Positions 1 to 8,689 of a DNA stretch of 64,000 nucleotides are shown in pieces (position 1 is the stretch's first letter; every line of letters begins with the position of its first letter). The notes beneath the pieces were generated by a model that did no database searches, had not been told where the DNA came from, and saw nothing but the letters and a program-made list of their open reading frames with translations. This DNA is from Paenibacillus borealis (lineage in GTDB: Bacteria > Bacillota > Bacilli > Paenibacillales > Paenibacillaceae). The stretch lies in contig NZ_CP009285.1 in the NCBI RefSeq assembly GCF_000758665.1, positions 5,146,001 through 5,210,000 of the forward strand, given 5' to 3'. Made by a program: the position numbers and the translations under genes.

Positions 1-1633
1 AGAACAGAAATCTGTGGGCCAGCCGCTCAATCCGTGTCAGCAGCTCCGGCAGATAGAACGGTTTAATTACATAATCATCCGCACCCATTTGCAGGGCATG
101 AATTATATCACGCTGATCAGTGCGGCCCGTCAGCATAATCACGAGTATATTCACCTCGGGGTAGTTGCTGCGTATCTTCTCCAGAACCTCAAGCCCATCG
201 AGGCCGGGCATCACCCCGTCCAGCAGGATAATGTACTTCTCCTCGGGAACATACCACTCCGAATTCAGGAAAAGCGCACCGTCGGCGAAACTGTTCACCT
301 TAACCTCAGCCATATTACCCGGCTTCCAGGCGGCGAAATTACCGCTAATAATTCTGCGGATGAGCGGATCATCGTCAACAATAATCACATTGAGTATCGT
401 TTCCCGCCGGCCCGTTAACAGTCCTTCGCTATACAGAGTTGTCTGGTTTCGTCCGCTGTATTTGCTGGAATACAAAGCCTGGTCTGCCTCGTCTATTAGT
501 TTATCGGTCTCCTGCTGCTGTTCGCTTATCTCTGTAATGCCGCAGGAGAAGGATACATGGAAGCTCTCCCGTTTGGCCAGGAATTCCCTGGAGGCAAATT
601 TCTCCTGAATCCGTTCAATAACCAGCAGTGCTGATTCCGCAGAGGTATTAGGCATAAACAGGGCAAATTCTTCTCCGCCATACCGGCAGAACGTATCCTC
701 AACACGAATCGATTGTCTCACCAGCTCCGAAAAGGTCTGCAGCACCTCATCGCCCACCAGATGACCATAAGTATCGTTGACATGCTTGAAGTGATCGAGA
801 TCCAGCAGCGCAAGAGAGAACGTCCGGCTCGTCCGTCTGAAGTCTGATGTCAGCTGTTTCATCGTCTGATTGAAATATTTACGGTTAAAAGCACCCGTCA
901 GCTCATCTACAATAATGGACTTCTGCCATTCTTTTTTCAGTTCAAACCGGTTCTTGATCAGTACCAGGAACAGGCCGATATCCACCGGCTTCTGGATGTA
1001 ATCCATCACACCGAGCGAATAGGCATATTTCTGGATGTCCTTGGAATGCTCCCCGCTGATGATCATGATCGGAATCCGCTCTTTCTTGGCTTTGCCGATA
1101 ATCTGGTTGAGCACATCGATTCCGCTGCGGTCCGGCAGCAGGATATCCAGCAGAATTAAATCCGGCTTAGACTCATAAAAAATCTTAAATCCGCGTTCGG
1201 CGGACAAGGCGATGCTTACATAATAGGACTGCTTCTCCAGCGACTCCCGCAGAAAGGCCACCAGCTCCACATCATCGTCAATAATCAGAATCTCGTATTG
1301 CTGATGGATGCTGCCATGGGACAACGCAATTCCCGGAACCTGGGGAGGCACTGCCCCTGTAATTTCAGGCTCATCAAACAGCTCCAGCAGCGGATATAAA
1401 TAATCTCCCCACTCGGCTTCCGTCCAGCTTCTAAGGTTATCATCCGAGAAATAGAGCAGAGAGTTGCCGGAGAATGCCTCCACCGCGTCAAGGCCCACTG
1501 TACCGGAGGTGCCTTTTAAATTATGCAAAAAGCGGTAGATATCCCTTTCCTCAACTGTTGGCTGTTCCGACCACTTCTGCAAAGTTTGTCTGGTGCGCTG
1601 TTCAACCAGCTCTTTATATTTTCTCGTCGTCAT
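1..1633 (-). CDS. Hpt-REC-GGDEF-REC phosphorelay diguanylate cyclase (3' end outside window)
   Basis: The frame reads from an ATG at 1633, after the RBS GAAGGAGC, to the window edge without a stop, so about 544 codons are present and the C-terminus is missing. In order: an Hpt-like helix with FLHNLKGTSG (candidate phospho-His near residue 37), a receiver domain from about 113 with IIDDD and LLDILLPDRSG (phospho-Asp near 163), a GGDEF domain with ELTGAFNRKYF and the catalytic signature RYGGEEF near 325, then a second receiver with IIVDDD and LLDGVMPGLDG. GGEEF is an active diguanylate cyclase signature, so it probably makes cyclic di-GMP under phosphorelay control. No membrane segment is visible, so it is cytoplasmic. 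The cognate kinase is not in the window. Family assignment is firm; the output is inferred. Confidence 0.9.
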   Translation of the reverse strand, partial: MTTRKYKELVEQRTRQTLQKWSEQPTVEERDIYRFLHNLKGTSGTVGLDAVEAFSGNSLLYFSDDNLRSWTEAEWGDYLYPLLELFDEPEITGAVPPQVPGIALSHGSIHQQYEILIIDDDVELVAFLRESLEKQSYYVSIALSAERGFKIFYESKPDLILLDILLPDRSGIDVLNQIIGKAKKERIPIMIISGEHSKDIQKYAYSLGVMDYIQKPVDIGLFLVLIKNRFELKKEWQKSIIVDELTGAFNRKYFNQTMKQLTSDFRRTSRTFSLALLDLDHFKHVNDTYGHLVGDEVLQTFSELVRQSIRVEDTFCRYGGEEFALFMPNTSAESALLVIERIQEKFASREFLAKRESFHVSFSCGITEISEQQQETDKLIDEADQALYSSKYSGRNQTTLYSEGLLTGRRETILNVIIVDDDPLIRRIISGNFAAWKPGNMAEVKVNSFADGALFLNSEWYVPEEKYIILLDGVMPGLDGLEVLEKIRSNYPEVNILVIMLTGRTDQRDIIHALQMGADDYVIKPFYLPELLTRIERLAHRFLF

Positions 1634-1861
1634 AATAGCTCCTTCAATTCGTTCCTTCAAATAAACATTTCCTTCAAAACTTCAATTAATCATATTTTTA
1701 AGGCGGTGTCAATTTTAATACCATTTTGTCCTGATCAGCCCTACAAAAAAGCTTTGGTTGATAACCTTCTATTCATTTGACATAATAATTGAAACAGTTC
1801 ATTCCGTTAAAGCGGCGATGGGCGGAGAATACAGAGGAATCTATAATAGGAGGCTTTTCAA

Positions 1862-2131
1862 TTGAAGGGGATTATTACGGTACTGGGAAAAGACAAAGTA
1901 GGGATTATTGCCAAAGTATGTACATACCTCGCAGAACACAATCTGAATATTCTGGATATTTCCCAGACGATTGTGCAGGACTATTTCAATATGATGATGA
2001 TTGTGGACATTTCCACACCCGCTAAGTCCTTTGAGGAAATCGTAGAGGATCTGCAGCATGTCGGTGAAGACATCGGTGTGGAAATCAAGCTTCAGCATGA
2101 AGATATCTTCAATATTATGCACCGGATCTAG
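1862..2131 (+). CDS. ACT domain-containing protein (UPF0237)
   Basis: An 89-residue protein made almost entirely of one ACT domain (KGIITVLGKDKVGIIAKVCTYL, then LNILDISQTI). It starts with TTG after AGGAGG at about 1849-1854. Stand-alone ACT proteins of this family (GcvR-like/UPF0237) are thought to bind amino acids as small regulatory modules. It lies 29 bp upstream of a UPF0210/PFL protein, a pairing common in Firmicutes, which suggests one operon and a shared but unknown role. No catalytic residues are expected. Confidence 0.9.
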   Translation: MKGIITVLGKDKVGIIAKVCTYLAEHNLNILDISQTIVQDYFNMMMIVDISTPAKSFEEIVEDLQHVGEDIGVEIKLQHEDIFNIMHRI

Positions 2132-2160
2132 CCGGGCGGCAAAGAGAGGAATAACCATAC

Positions 2161-3519
2161 ATGATCTCAATCGGGGAAGTACAGGAAACCAATAAAATGA
2201 TCCGGGAAATGAACCTGGACGTACGCACCATTACGATGGGTATCAGTCTGATGGACTGCGCTCATACGGATATGAAGATTTTCAACCGCAATGTGTATGA
2301 CAAAATTACCCGCTCCGCCGAGAAGCTCGTGAAGACGGGTGAGGACCTGGAGCGTCAATTCGGCGTGCCGATCGTGAACAAACGGATTTCCGTAACTCCG
2401 ATTTCCATCGCTGCCGGCGCCGTACATACCGATACTTATGTTCCTGTGGCACAAATTCTGGACAAGGCGGCCAAGGAGGTTGGCGTCAACTTCATCGGCG
2501 GATACTCCGCGCTGGTTCAGAAAGGCTGCACCAAAGGTGACCGTATCCTGATCGACAGCATCCCGGAAGCGCTGGCGGTGACAGAGCGCGTCTGCTCCTC
2601 CGTGAATGTCGGCTCCTCGCGCAGCGGCATCAACATGGACGCCGTGAAGCTGATGGGCGATATTATCATCCAGACTGCAGAGCGCACCAAAGACCGCGAT
2701 TCCATCGGCTGCGCCAAGCTGGTGGTCTTCTGCAACGCCGTTGAGGACAACCCGTTCATGGCCGGAGCCTTCCACGGTGTAGGCGAACGGGAATGTGTCA
2801 TTAACGTAGGCGTCAGCGGTCCCGGAGTAATTAAGCGTGCGCTGGAAGAAGTTAAGGGACAGGACTTCGAAACATTGTGCGAGACCATTAAGCGGACCGC
2901 CTTCAAGGTTACCCGCGTCGGGCAGCTCGTTGCCCAGGAAGCCTCCAAGCGGCTGAATGTGCCTTTCGGCATCATCGATCTGTCGCTGGCCCCTACGCCT
3001 GAAATCGGCGACTCCATTGCCGAGATCTTCCAGGTCATGGGTCTTGAAGAAGCGGGAGCTCCCGGCACCACGGCTGCACTGGCCATCCTCAACGACAATG
3101 TCAAAAAAGGCGGGGTCATGGCCTCCTCCTATGTCGGCGGCTTAAGCGGCGCCTTCATCCCGGTCAGCGAAGACCACGGCATGATCCAGGCTGTTCAGCG
3201 CGGTGCGCTGACACTGGAGAAGCTGGAAGCGATGACCTGCGTATGCTCCGTAGGCCTCGATATGATTGCCATTCCGGGCAGCACCAGCAAAGAGACCATC
3301 TCGGGCATTATCGCTGATGAAGCGGCGATCGGCATGGTCAACAACAAGACAACCGCTGTCCGCGTCATTCCGGTTATCGGCAAAGAGGTTGGCGAAATGG
3401 TTGAGTTCGGCGGCCTGCTGGGTTATGCACCGGTCATGGCGGTCAACCCGTTCAATTGTGCAGGCTTCGTTAACCGCGGCGGACGTATTCCTGCGCCGAT
3501 TCACAGCTTCAAGAACTAG
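2161..3519 (+). CDS. PFL family protein (UPF0210/DUF711)
   Basis: A 452-residue soluble protein matching the UPF0210 family in length and across its whole sequence ([11 protein letters not shown] at the N-terminus, [15 protein letters not shown] mid-protein, [10 protein letters not shown], and a glycine-rich C-terminal end with [21 protein letters not shown]). The fold is related to pyruvate formate-lyase-like barrels, but the function is unknown; the Gly radical motif of true PFLs is not evident. It starts at ATG 2161 behind AAGAGAGG. It is probably cotranscribed with the ACT protein just upstream and followed by a strong hairpin terminator. Confidence 0.9.
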   Translation: MISIGEVQETNKMIREMNLDVRTITMGISLMDCAHTDMKIFNRNVYDKITRSAEKLVKTGEDLERQFGVPIVNKRISVTPISIAAGAVHTDTYVPVAQILDKAAKEVGVNFIGGYSALVQKGCTKGDRILIDSIPEALAVTERVCSSVNVGSSRSGINMDAVKLMGDIIIQTAERTKDRDSIGCAKLVVFCNAVEDNPFMAGAFHGVGERECVINVGVSGPGVIKRALEEVKGQDFETLCETIKRTAFKVTRVGQLVAQEASKRLNVPFGIIDLSLAPTPEIGDSIAEIFQVMGLEEAGAPGTTAALAILNDNVKKGGVMASSYVGGLSGAFIPVSEDHGMIQAVQRGALTLEKLEAMTCVCSVGLDMIAIPGSTSKETISGIIADEAAIGMVNNKTTAVRVIPVIGKEVGEMVEFGGLLGYAPVMAVNPFNCAGFVNRGGRIPAPIHSFKN

Positions 3520-3567
3520 GACACCTGATAGACCGGACGGCTGAATGAGCACCTCCCATACGAACAT

Positions 3568-3611
3568 AAAGACACGTTACCTCTCCCGGCAGGGATGGGT
3601 AACGTGTCTTT
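3568..3611 (+). terminator. Rho-independent terminator after the PFL gene
   Basis: A 14-bp perfect stem, AAAGACACGTTACC with GGTAACGTGTCTTT, separated by a 16-nt loop and followed by GGGTTTT. It lies 49 bp after the PFL stop and just beyond the sigma-factor stop on the other strand, so it may serve both. Confidence 0.8.
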
Positions 3612-3628
3612 GGGTTTTCGCCTCCGGA

Positions 3629-4591
3629 TTAACTCCCCGGTATCTCCTGGGCCACCGTAATATGGCTCATCTTGGCCGGGTCCATCATCAGATAGATGTT
3701 CTGGATCTGCTCGCCGCTCCGGTCCGGGATCAGACAGATCACCCCTTTGACCTCACCCTGCTGGGTGAAGATCAGGCCTGGCTCGCCATTGACTATTCCA
3801 TAGTGCTGCTCCCATTCCCGCAGATAGTGCATCACCCTGCGCGAGGTCAGCAGCGCCAGCACGCCTTTGCGTCCGGTCATCGGCCGGAGAATCGTATGCA
3901 CTTCCTGTCCGCCGCCGTCCGCAACCAGCACAGGATGTTCCCCCAGCAGCTTCAGCATGCCGCCGACATCATAGGAGGTGAACGCAGCCGCGAAGCGCCG
4001 CAGCAGCTTCTCTTTGACGGCTCCGTAACCGGGAGAGGGGTCAGGCGATGCAGCAGTCCGCTCCGCCTGCAGCGTGCGCTTCGCCCGGCTGAAGATTTGC
4101 CGGCAGTTACTCTCCGTCTTGCCCACCATCCCGGCAATATCCTCGTAGTCATACTGGAAAGCCTCACGCAGTACGAATACGGCCCGCTCCGTTGGTGCCA
4201 GACGTTCCAGCAGCACCAGAAAAGCATAAGAAATGCTATCCTTCCGCACCGTCTCTGCTTCCGGTCCGTCATCCCCTTCGCTGACCGGCTCAGGCAGCCA
4301 TTCCCCGATGTAGGTCTCTCTCCGGCTGCGCGCAGAATTCAGCCTATTCAGGCAGCGGTTGGTTACGCCCTTGGCCACATAGGCTTTGAAATTATGGATA
4401 TCGCTCCGGTCCCGGCGCTGGAGCTCGGCAAATGTATCCTGAACAGCATCTTCCGCATCCGCAACCACACCTAACATCCGGTAGGCAATGGAGAATGCAT
4501 ACCCTTTATAGTTCTGATACAACTCCTCCATGCTGATACTCTCAGCAGACGGACTCTCAACATCAACGCTTTCTTTATCCCGGACCTCCAC
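3629..4591 (-). CDS. ECF41-family RNA polymerase sigma factor (SigJ-like)
   Basis: About 320 residues. Sigma region 2 is MEELYQNYKGYAFSIAYRML with DAEDAVQDTF; region 4 is the helix-turn-helix around YEDIAGMVGKTESNCRQ; a long SnoaL/NTF2-like C-terminal domain follows. The linker carries YIGEWLPEP and the C-terminal domain DGGG, both conserved in ECF41 sigma factors, which use the fused domain rather than a separate anti-sigma factor. I chose GTG 4591 because AAGGAGGGG lies 6 nt upstream; a GTG at 4615 adds 8 residues but has a poor RBS. It lies directly behind a carboxymuconolactone-decarboxylase gene, the canonical ECF41 partner. Confidence 0.92.
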   Translation of the reverse strand: MEVRDKESVDVESPSAESISMEELYQNYKGYAFSIAYRMLGVVADAEDAVQDTFAELQRRDRSDIHNFKAYVAKGVTNRCLNRLNSARSRRETYIGEWLPEPVSEGDDGPEAETVRKDSISYAFLVLLERLAPTERAVFVLREAFQYDYEDIAGMVGKTESNCRQIFSRAKRTLQAERTAASPDPSPGYGAVKEKLLRRFAAAFTSYDVGGMLKLLGEHPVLVADGGGQEVHTILRPMTGRKGVLALLTSRRVMHYLREWEQHYGIVNGEPGLIFTQQGEVKGVICLIPDRSGEQIQNIYLMMDPAKMSHITVAQEIPGS

Positions 4592-4632
4592 ACGCTGCCC
4601 CTCCTTCACCTTCACGCTATGCTAATTCAAGT

Positions 4633-5079
4633 TCAGCTGAAGCATCCGGGGAACATCCCGGTGGTAATTGCAATCCGGTTCCAGCTGTTGATTGTATTGA
4701 CCGCCATAATCCAGTCTACCATTTCCTCTTCGCTGAAATGTTCCAATACTTTATGATACAGCTCCGGCGGAACACCTGCCTGGCTGATCAGGGTCACATG
4801 CTCGGCGAATTCCAGCAGCACCCGTTCCTTCTCTGTGAATAGCGGCGCTTCACGCCATACACTCAGCAGCAGAATATGATCCGCATAGTTGCCCAGCTTC
4901 ATCAGATCCTTGGCATGCATATCCAGACAGAACGCACAGCCGTTGATTTGGGAGACCCTTATTTTGACCAGTTCATACAGTACTTTATCCTTGCTGCGGC
5001 TTCCTGCATGCTGCTCCAGGGCCATCATTGCCCGGAAAGCCGGCGCGTTAACCTCACGATAATTCATTCTCAGACTCAT
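4633..5079 (-). CDS. Carboxymuconolactone decarboxylase (AhpD-like) family protein
   Basis: A 148-residue protein with the AhpD-type redox motif CAFCLDMHAKDL (Cys-x-x-Cys followed by His) after INGCAFC, and the helical CMD fold. Members act as alkylhydroperoxidase-like proteins, using the CxxC pair to reduce peroxides or thiols. ATG 5079 is chosen because GGAGG sits 9 nt upstream; TTG 5085 is possible. It is the first gene of a two-gene unit with the ECF41 sigma factor, behind a sequence matching the ECF41 promoter. The physiological substrate is unknown. Confidence 0.9.
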   Translation of the reverse strand: MSLRMNYREVNAPAFRAMMALEQHAGSRSKDKVLYELVKIRVSQINGCAFCLDMHAKDLMKLGNYADHILLLSVWREAPLFTEKERVLLEFAEHVTLISQAGVPPELYHKVLEHFSEEEMVDWIMAVNTINSWNRIAITTGMFPGCFS

Positions 5080-5114
5080 GTCCAATCGCCTCCATTTATG
5101 TTCTACAACCTGTA

Positions 5115-5141
5115 GACAAGACGGGGCTGTGGTTTGTGACA
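5115..5141 (-). promoter_or_regulatory. Candidate ECF41-dependent promoter
   Basis: On the minus strand TGTCACA is followed after 16 nt by TGTC. The reported ECF41 target consensus is TGTCACA-N16-CGTC, so only the first -10 base differs. It lies 36 bp upstream of the carboxymuconolactone-decarboxylase start, as expected for ECF41 autoregulation of its own operon. Confidence 0.65.
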
Positions 5142-5150
5142 GGTTTATCT

Positions 5151-5186
5151 AAAAAAAAAGCAGAAATGCAAAATTCACATTCCTGC
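5151..5186 (-). terminator. Terminator of the DHA2 MFS gene
   Basis: Read on the minus strand, an interrupted stem (GCAG-AATG with GCATT-CTGC) is followed by nine T residues, 14 bp after the MFS stop codon. Confidence 0.8.
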
Positions 5187-5200
5187 CTCTAATGAAAACT

Positions 5201-6619
5201 TTAAACGCTCAATCTCTTAGCCTTACGGGACGAGAACAGCCGCCAGCCGGTCAGCAGCGCCGATAACAGGCAGATGCAAGACGAGGTCAGGAAGACTACA
5301 TGCATCCCCGAGAGGAAAATATCCGGGCGTCCTTCGATCAGTCCGGTCACCCGGTAGCCAGCCTTACTGCTCATGACGTTGAACAGTATGGACGTTGCAA
5401 CTGTGATCCCCACGACCATTCCTACATTGCGGACCAGTGAATTCACACTGCCTGCGGAACCAAGCTGGGTTCGCGGCACGGTCGACATCACCAGCGAGTT
5501 ATTCGGTGAACCGAATAAGCCACTGCCGATTCCAAGCATCGCAATCCATGTGCCGACCAGCAGAACCGGACTGCCTTCATGCAGCCGGGCCAGGCCGAAC
5601 TGGGCAATGACCATGACGATCAGCCCGGAAAAGGTCAGCAGCTCTGAACCAATCTTGTCGGACAACGCTCCGCTAAGCGGTGCGACTATGACCATGGAGA
5701 TCGGGAAGAGCATCAGCAGGAAGCCTGCACTGAAGGGCGACATATTCAGCATATTCTGCGCATAGAACGGCGCGATAATGTTGAAGCAGAAGTTCGAGAC
5801 AAACACCAGAAAAGCACAGAAAATACTCAGTGAGAACAGCGGATTCTTGAATAGCGACAGCTGGAGCAGCGGCTGCTTGCGGCGCAGTTCCACAATGAGG
5901 AAGGCAATGAAGGTTATAGCTGCCGCGATCAGGGAGGCCAGTATCCGGTTATCCCCGTATCCCAGCTGCTGGCCGAGCAGCAGTCCGGCGAATAACGTTA
6001 CGATAAAGACTGCAAACAGCATGCTGCCGGGAAGATCGATTCTGGACTTCACCCGGACCAGATCCTTCGGCAGCACCTTCCAGCCGAGCACAATCGCAAT
6101 CAGTCCAATCGGTAAATTTACCCAGAAAATATATTCCCAGCCCATAGTAGAAACAATGATTCCCCCGAGACTCGGCCCGGCTATACTGCCCAGCGACACG
6201 AAGGTCCCGATCAGTCCCAGTGCCTTGCCGCGTTCCGTTGACGGGAAAATATCCGTAACAATTCCCTGGCTGTTCGCCATAGTCATCGAAGCGCCAACCG
6301 CCTGGATTACGCGCGCCGCAATCAGCAGCGGCAGGCTGTGGCTTAGCCCGCAGAGCAGGGAGCCGATGGTAAATATAATCATGCCCAATTTAAAAATCCT
6401 GATCTTGCCGGCGATATCCCCCAGCTTCCCGAAGAACAGGATGACTGAGCAGATAGCCATCAAATACCCTGTAGTCACCCATTCAACCTGAGCAACCGGC
6501 AGCTGCAGCTCCTTCACTAGCACCGGCAGCGCAATATTAACAATGCTTCCATCCAGAGTAGACATAAAAGTAAATAAATTCAGGACAATCAGGATAATCC
6601 AGCGTTTCTTCTGGATCAC
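5201..6619 (-). CDS. MFS drug-efflux transporter, DHA2 (14-TMS, EmrB/QacA-like)
   Basis: A hydrophobic protein of 472 residues from GTG 6619 (AGGAGG 5 nt upstream). An in-frame ATG at 6655 adds 12 residues but has only a weak AGAGGG. The N-terminus contains STLDGSIVNIALPVL, the DHA2 motif D1 region, with GYLMAICSVILFFGKLGD and later GSIAGPSLGG (motif C) in helix 5. About 14 membrane segments are predicted by eye. It is a proton-coupled multidrug exporter in the cytoplasmic membrane. It is divergent from a MarR gene across two identical operator palindromes, so expression is probably repressed by that regulator and induced by an efflux substrate. Confidence 0.93.
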   Translation of the reverse strand: MIQKKRWIILIVLNLFTFMSTLDGSIVNIALPVLVKELQLPVAQVEWVTTGYLMAICSVILFFGKLGDIAGKIRIFKLGMIIFTIGSLLCGLSHSLPLLIAARVIQAVGASMTMANSQGIVTDIFPSTERGKALGLIGTFVSLGSIAGPSLGGIIVSTMGWEYIFWVNLPIGLIAIVLGWKVLPKDLVRVKSRIDLPGSMLFAVFIVTLFAGLLLGQQLGYGDNRILASLIAAAITFIAFLIVELRRKQPLLQLSLFKNPLFSLSIFCAFLVFVSNFCFNIIAPFYAQNMLNMSPFSAGFLLMLFPISMVIVAPLSGALSDKIGSELLTFSGLIVMVIAQFGLARLHEGSPVLLVGTWIAMLGIGSGLFGSPNNSLVMSTVPRTQLGSAGSVNSLVRNVGMVVGITVATSILFNVMSSKAGYRVTGLIEGRPDIFLSGMHVVFLTSSCICLLSALLTGWRLFSSRKAKRLSV

Positions 6620-6690
6620 TGCATCCTCCTGGTATGTAGCACCTATACTGCTCATCTGCAAACACCCTCTTGCCTCAAATTTCAAAACTA

Positions 6691-6749
6691 GTTGCACACG
6701 CAACAAATTAACAATTCCCAGTGTACTGCAAACTAGTTGCGTGCGCAAC
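6691..6749. promoter_or_regulatory. Twin palindromic MarR operators between efflux pump and regulator
   Basis: Two near-identical inverted repeats, GTTGCACACGCAAC (6691-6704) and GTTGCGTGCGCAAC (6736-6749), each preceded by AACTA. Their centres are 45 bp apart in the divergent promoter region of the DHA2 pump and the MarR gene. They are most simply read as sites for the adjacent MarR protein repressing both genes. Confidence 0.75.
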
Positions 6750-6827
6750 CATATTGTTGTAGTATGTGAGGCAGACGGTATTGTTTGTACACGGAAACCG
6801 TCATTATTTCCTGAGAGGTGTCCATTC

Positions 6828-7271
6828 TTGACTTTAAACAAAGAACCGATCGGCAAGCTGATCTCCCATCTGCACCGCCAGAATCAAAAAATCCTGGCCA
6901 AGGAGCTATTGCCCTATGGGATCGGCAGCGGAGGACAGCATAGCTTCCTTAAGCTGATTCTGAGCCACCCGGGCATCACACAGGATCAGATGACTAATGA
7001 AATTAGATGCGATAAAGCAACCACCGCCCGCTCCGTGAAACATCTGGAGGCCTCGGGATATATCGAACGCCGGACCGATCCCAGGGACCGCCGTTCTTCC
7101 CTGCTGTATCCGACGGCCAAAGCGCTTGAATTCGCCCCGGTGTTCCAGTCGCTGTTAAATGATTTCAACCGCAAGCTGTCTGCGGACCTGACCGGTGAAG
7201 AAATTGACACTCTCATTACTTTGCTCCATAAGGTCACGCGGAATTCAGATCAGCTGAACGGGCAGAATTAA
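6828..7271 (+). CDS. MarR family transcriptional regulator of the divergent efflux pump
   Basis: 147 residues from TTG 6828 (MTLNKEPIGKLISHLHRQNQ), the point where MarR homology begins; AGAGGTG lies upstream. A winged helix is centred on GITQDQMTNEIRCDKATTARSVKHLEASGYIERRTDPRDRRSSLLYPT, with the wing signature DPRDRR. The family binds palindromic operators as dimers and is released by small ligands. The two GTTGC palindromes immediately upstream are the probable targets. The longer upstream open frame lacks MarR homology and was not used. Confidence 0.92.
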   Translation: MTLNKEPIGKLISHLHRQNQKILAKELLPYGIGSGGQHSFLKLILSHPGITQDQMTNEIRCDKATTARSVKHLEASGYIERRTDPRDRRSSLLYPTAKALEFAPVFQSLLNDFNRKLSADLTGEEIDTLITLLHKVTRNSDQLNGQN

Positions 7272-7300
7272 AGTATGCTTATCCTCCGGAAACACACAGC

Positions 7301-7346
7301 AGAGCAGCGATTCTCCCGCTTCCTTGAGAACCGCTGCTCTGTTATT
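7301..7346 (+). terminator. Terminator after the MarR gene
   Basis: AGAGCAGCG pairs with CGCTGCTCT, with further TTCTC/GAGAA pairing inside, followed by GTTATTTAGTTT. It lies between two convergent genes. Confidence 0.75.
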
Positions 7347-7376
7347 TAGTTTATATTGACAACTCACTAATAATCC

Positions 7377-8021
7377 CTACACCAGATATACACCATCCAG
7401 AATATAATCCCAGCTCTCCGCATCCCCTGCAAGGTTTGGAATTCCGAGAGACGCAATGCCGGGGAGCGGCCATTCACGGTCGACCACGGACTCCAGACCA
7501 TCGACACCGTTTACAATCAGAATCCGGAAATCTCCGCCGGTTAATGTTCGCAGCACCATCTGAAGCTCACAGGCTTCCTCATACGTACTGCCCCAGCGGA
7601 TGAACAGCGCCTTCCGGCTCATATACAGGGTGTCCAGCAGTCGCTGGGAGCGCATGTTGATTTTTTGCTTGAAATCCGGGTAGACATGGCTCCACTCCAG
7701 CCCCTCCAGCACCGGAAAGTCATGCACCGAGATAACATTATAATGATAATCCTTCACGAAATAGGATTTGACCGGCTGAACGACTTCATTGTCCACAAAC
7801 ACATCATTGCCGTCGATCACCCCCATATTCGGAAGCTCCATATACCCCGAGAACCGTTTACCCAGCAGCCGGTTCACATCCGTAAGCGATAAAGACACCA
7901 CCCAATCCAGTGGTGAAGAGAATACCCGGAGGCCCCTCCGGCGCAAATGGGCCGCCGGCTCACATGAGCTTCCCAGACTGACGATGCAATCATATCCTCC
8001 CCTGATTTCTTCAAATTTCAT
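7377..8021 (-). CDS. DUF1796 family putative cysteine peptidase
   Basis: A 214-residue soluble protein with the DUF1796 N-terminus: YDCIVSLGSSCEPAAHLRRRGLRVFSSPLDWV, containing the conserved SLGSSC cysteine and SPLDW segment. The family has been proposed from fold comparison to be papain-like, with this cysteine as nucleophile, but no activity is established. A basic middle region (YMSRKALFIRWGSTYEEA) and a C-terminal Rossmann-like stretch follow. It is monocistronic and convergent with the MarR gene; its context gives no functional clue. Confidence 0.85.
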   Translation of the reverse strand: MKFEEIRGGYDCIVSLGSSCEPAAHLRRRGLRVFSSPLDWVVSLSLTDVNRLLGKRFSGYMELPNMGVIDGNDVFVDNEVVQPVKSYFVKDYHYNVISVHDFPVLEGLEWSHVYPDFKQKINMRSQRLLDTLYMSRKALFIRWGSTYEEACELQMVLRTLTGGDFRILIVNGVDGLESVVDREWPLPGIASLGIPNLAGDAESWDYILDGVYLV

Positions 8022-8177
8022 CTGCGCTCACCTCTCGCCAATTATTTGTATATTAAATGCCGCAGGTAAGAGAAAAGTTTGGATGATAGATGAAGAATGT
8101 TTTGCAGAGTCTGGTAAAACAGGTTAGAATGTAACCCAATATGAAAACCATGAAATTTCAGAAAAGGAGCAAAAACC

Positions 8178-8687
8178 ATGTCGATAGCCAAGGTAAAAGA
8201 ACATTTCCGTAAGTTCTCCCGCGAGCAGGATGTACAGGAGTTTGCTGCCTCCAGTGCTACTGTAGAGATGGCAGCCGCTGTGATTGGCGTCATTCCGGCC
8301 AGAATTGCCAAAACCCTCTCCTTCCGCGGCGTTCAGGAAGACGCTATTCTCATCGTTGCGGCTGGAGATGCCAAGATTGACAACAAGAAATTCAGAGAGA
8401 CCTTCGGGTTCAAAGCGAGAATGCTGAATCCCGATGAGGTCCTTGAACAGACGGGACATGAGATCGGCGGGGTTTGTCCCTTCGGGCTGGCCCGTCCGCT
8501 GGAGGTATATCTGGATGAGTCCATGAAGCGGTTCAGCACGCTTTTCCCAGCCTGCGGCAGCACTAATTCCGCCATTGAATTGACTTGCGGTGAACTTGCG
8601 GAGTACTCTGGAAGCCGGGCATGGGTGGACGTCTGCAAAGGCTGGAATGAAGAACCTATAAGATCTCAGATCGGAGAAACCACCTGA
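8178..8687 (+). CDS. YbaK/EbsC (aminoacyl-tRNA deacylase-like) protein
   Basis: 169 residues covering one YbaK/ProRS-INS editing domain: ARIAKTLSFRG with the conserved lysine, GDAKIDNKKFRETFG, and the GGVCPFGL loop. Family members hydrolyse mischarged Cys- or Ala-tRNA(Pro) in trans. A free-standing domain of this length is normal. ATG 8178 follows AAAAGGAGC. The next gene, an MFS exporter, begins 2 bp after its stop, so the two are cotranscribed; whether they are functionally linked is unknown. Confidence 0.92.
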   Translation: MSIAKVKEHFRKFSREQDVQEFAASSATVEMAAAVIGVIPARIAKTLSFRGVQEDAILIVAAGDAKIDNKKFRETFGFKARMLNPDEVLEQTGHEIGGVCPFGLARPLEVYLDESMKRFSTLFPACGSTNSAIELTCGELAEYSGSRAWVDVCKGWNEEPIRSQIGETT

Positions 8688-8689
8688 TT

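Noticed and set aside
2167..3119. Two minus-strand frames of 200-202 codons
   Set aside because: They overlap the PFL gene on the other strand and have no RBS or family resemblance.
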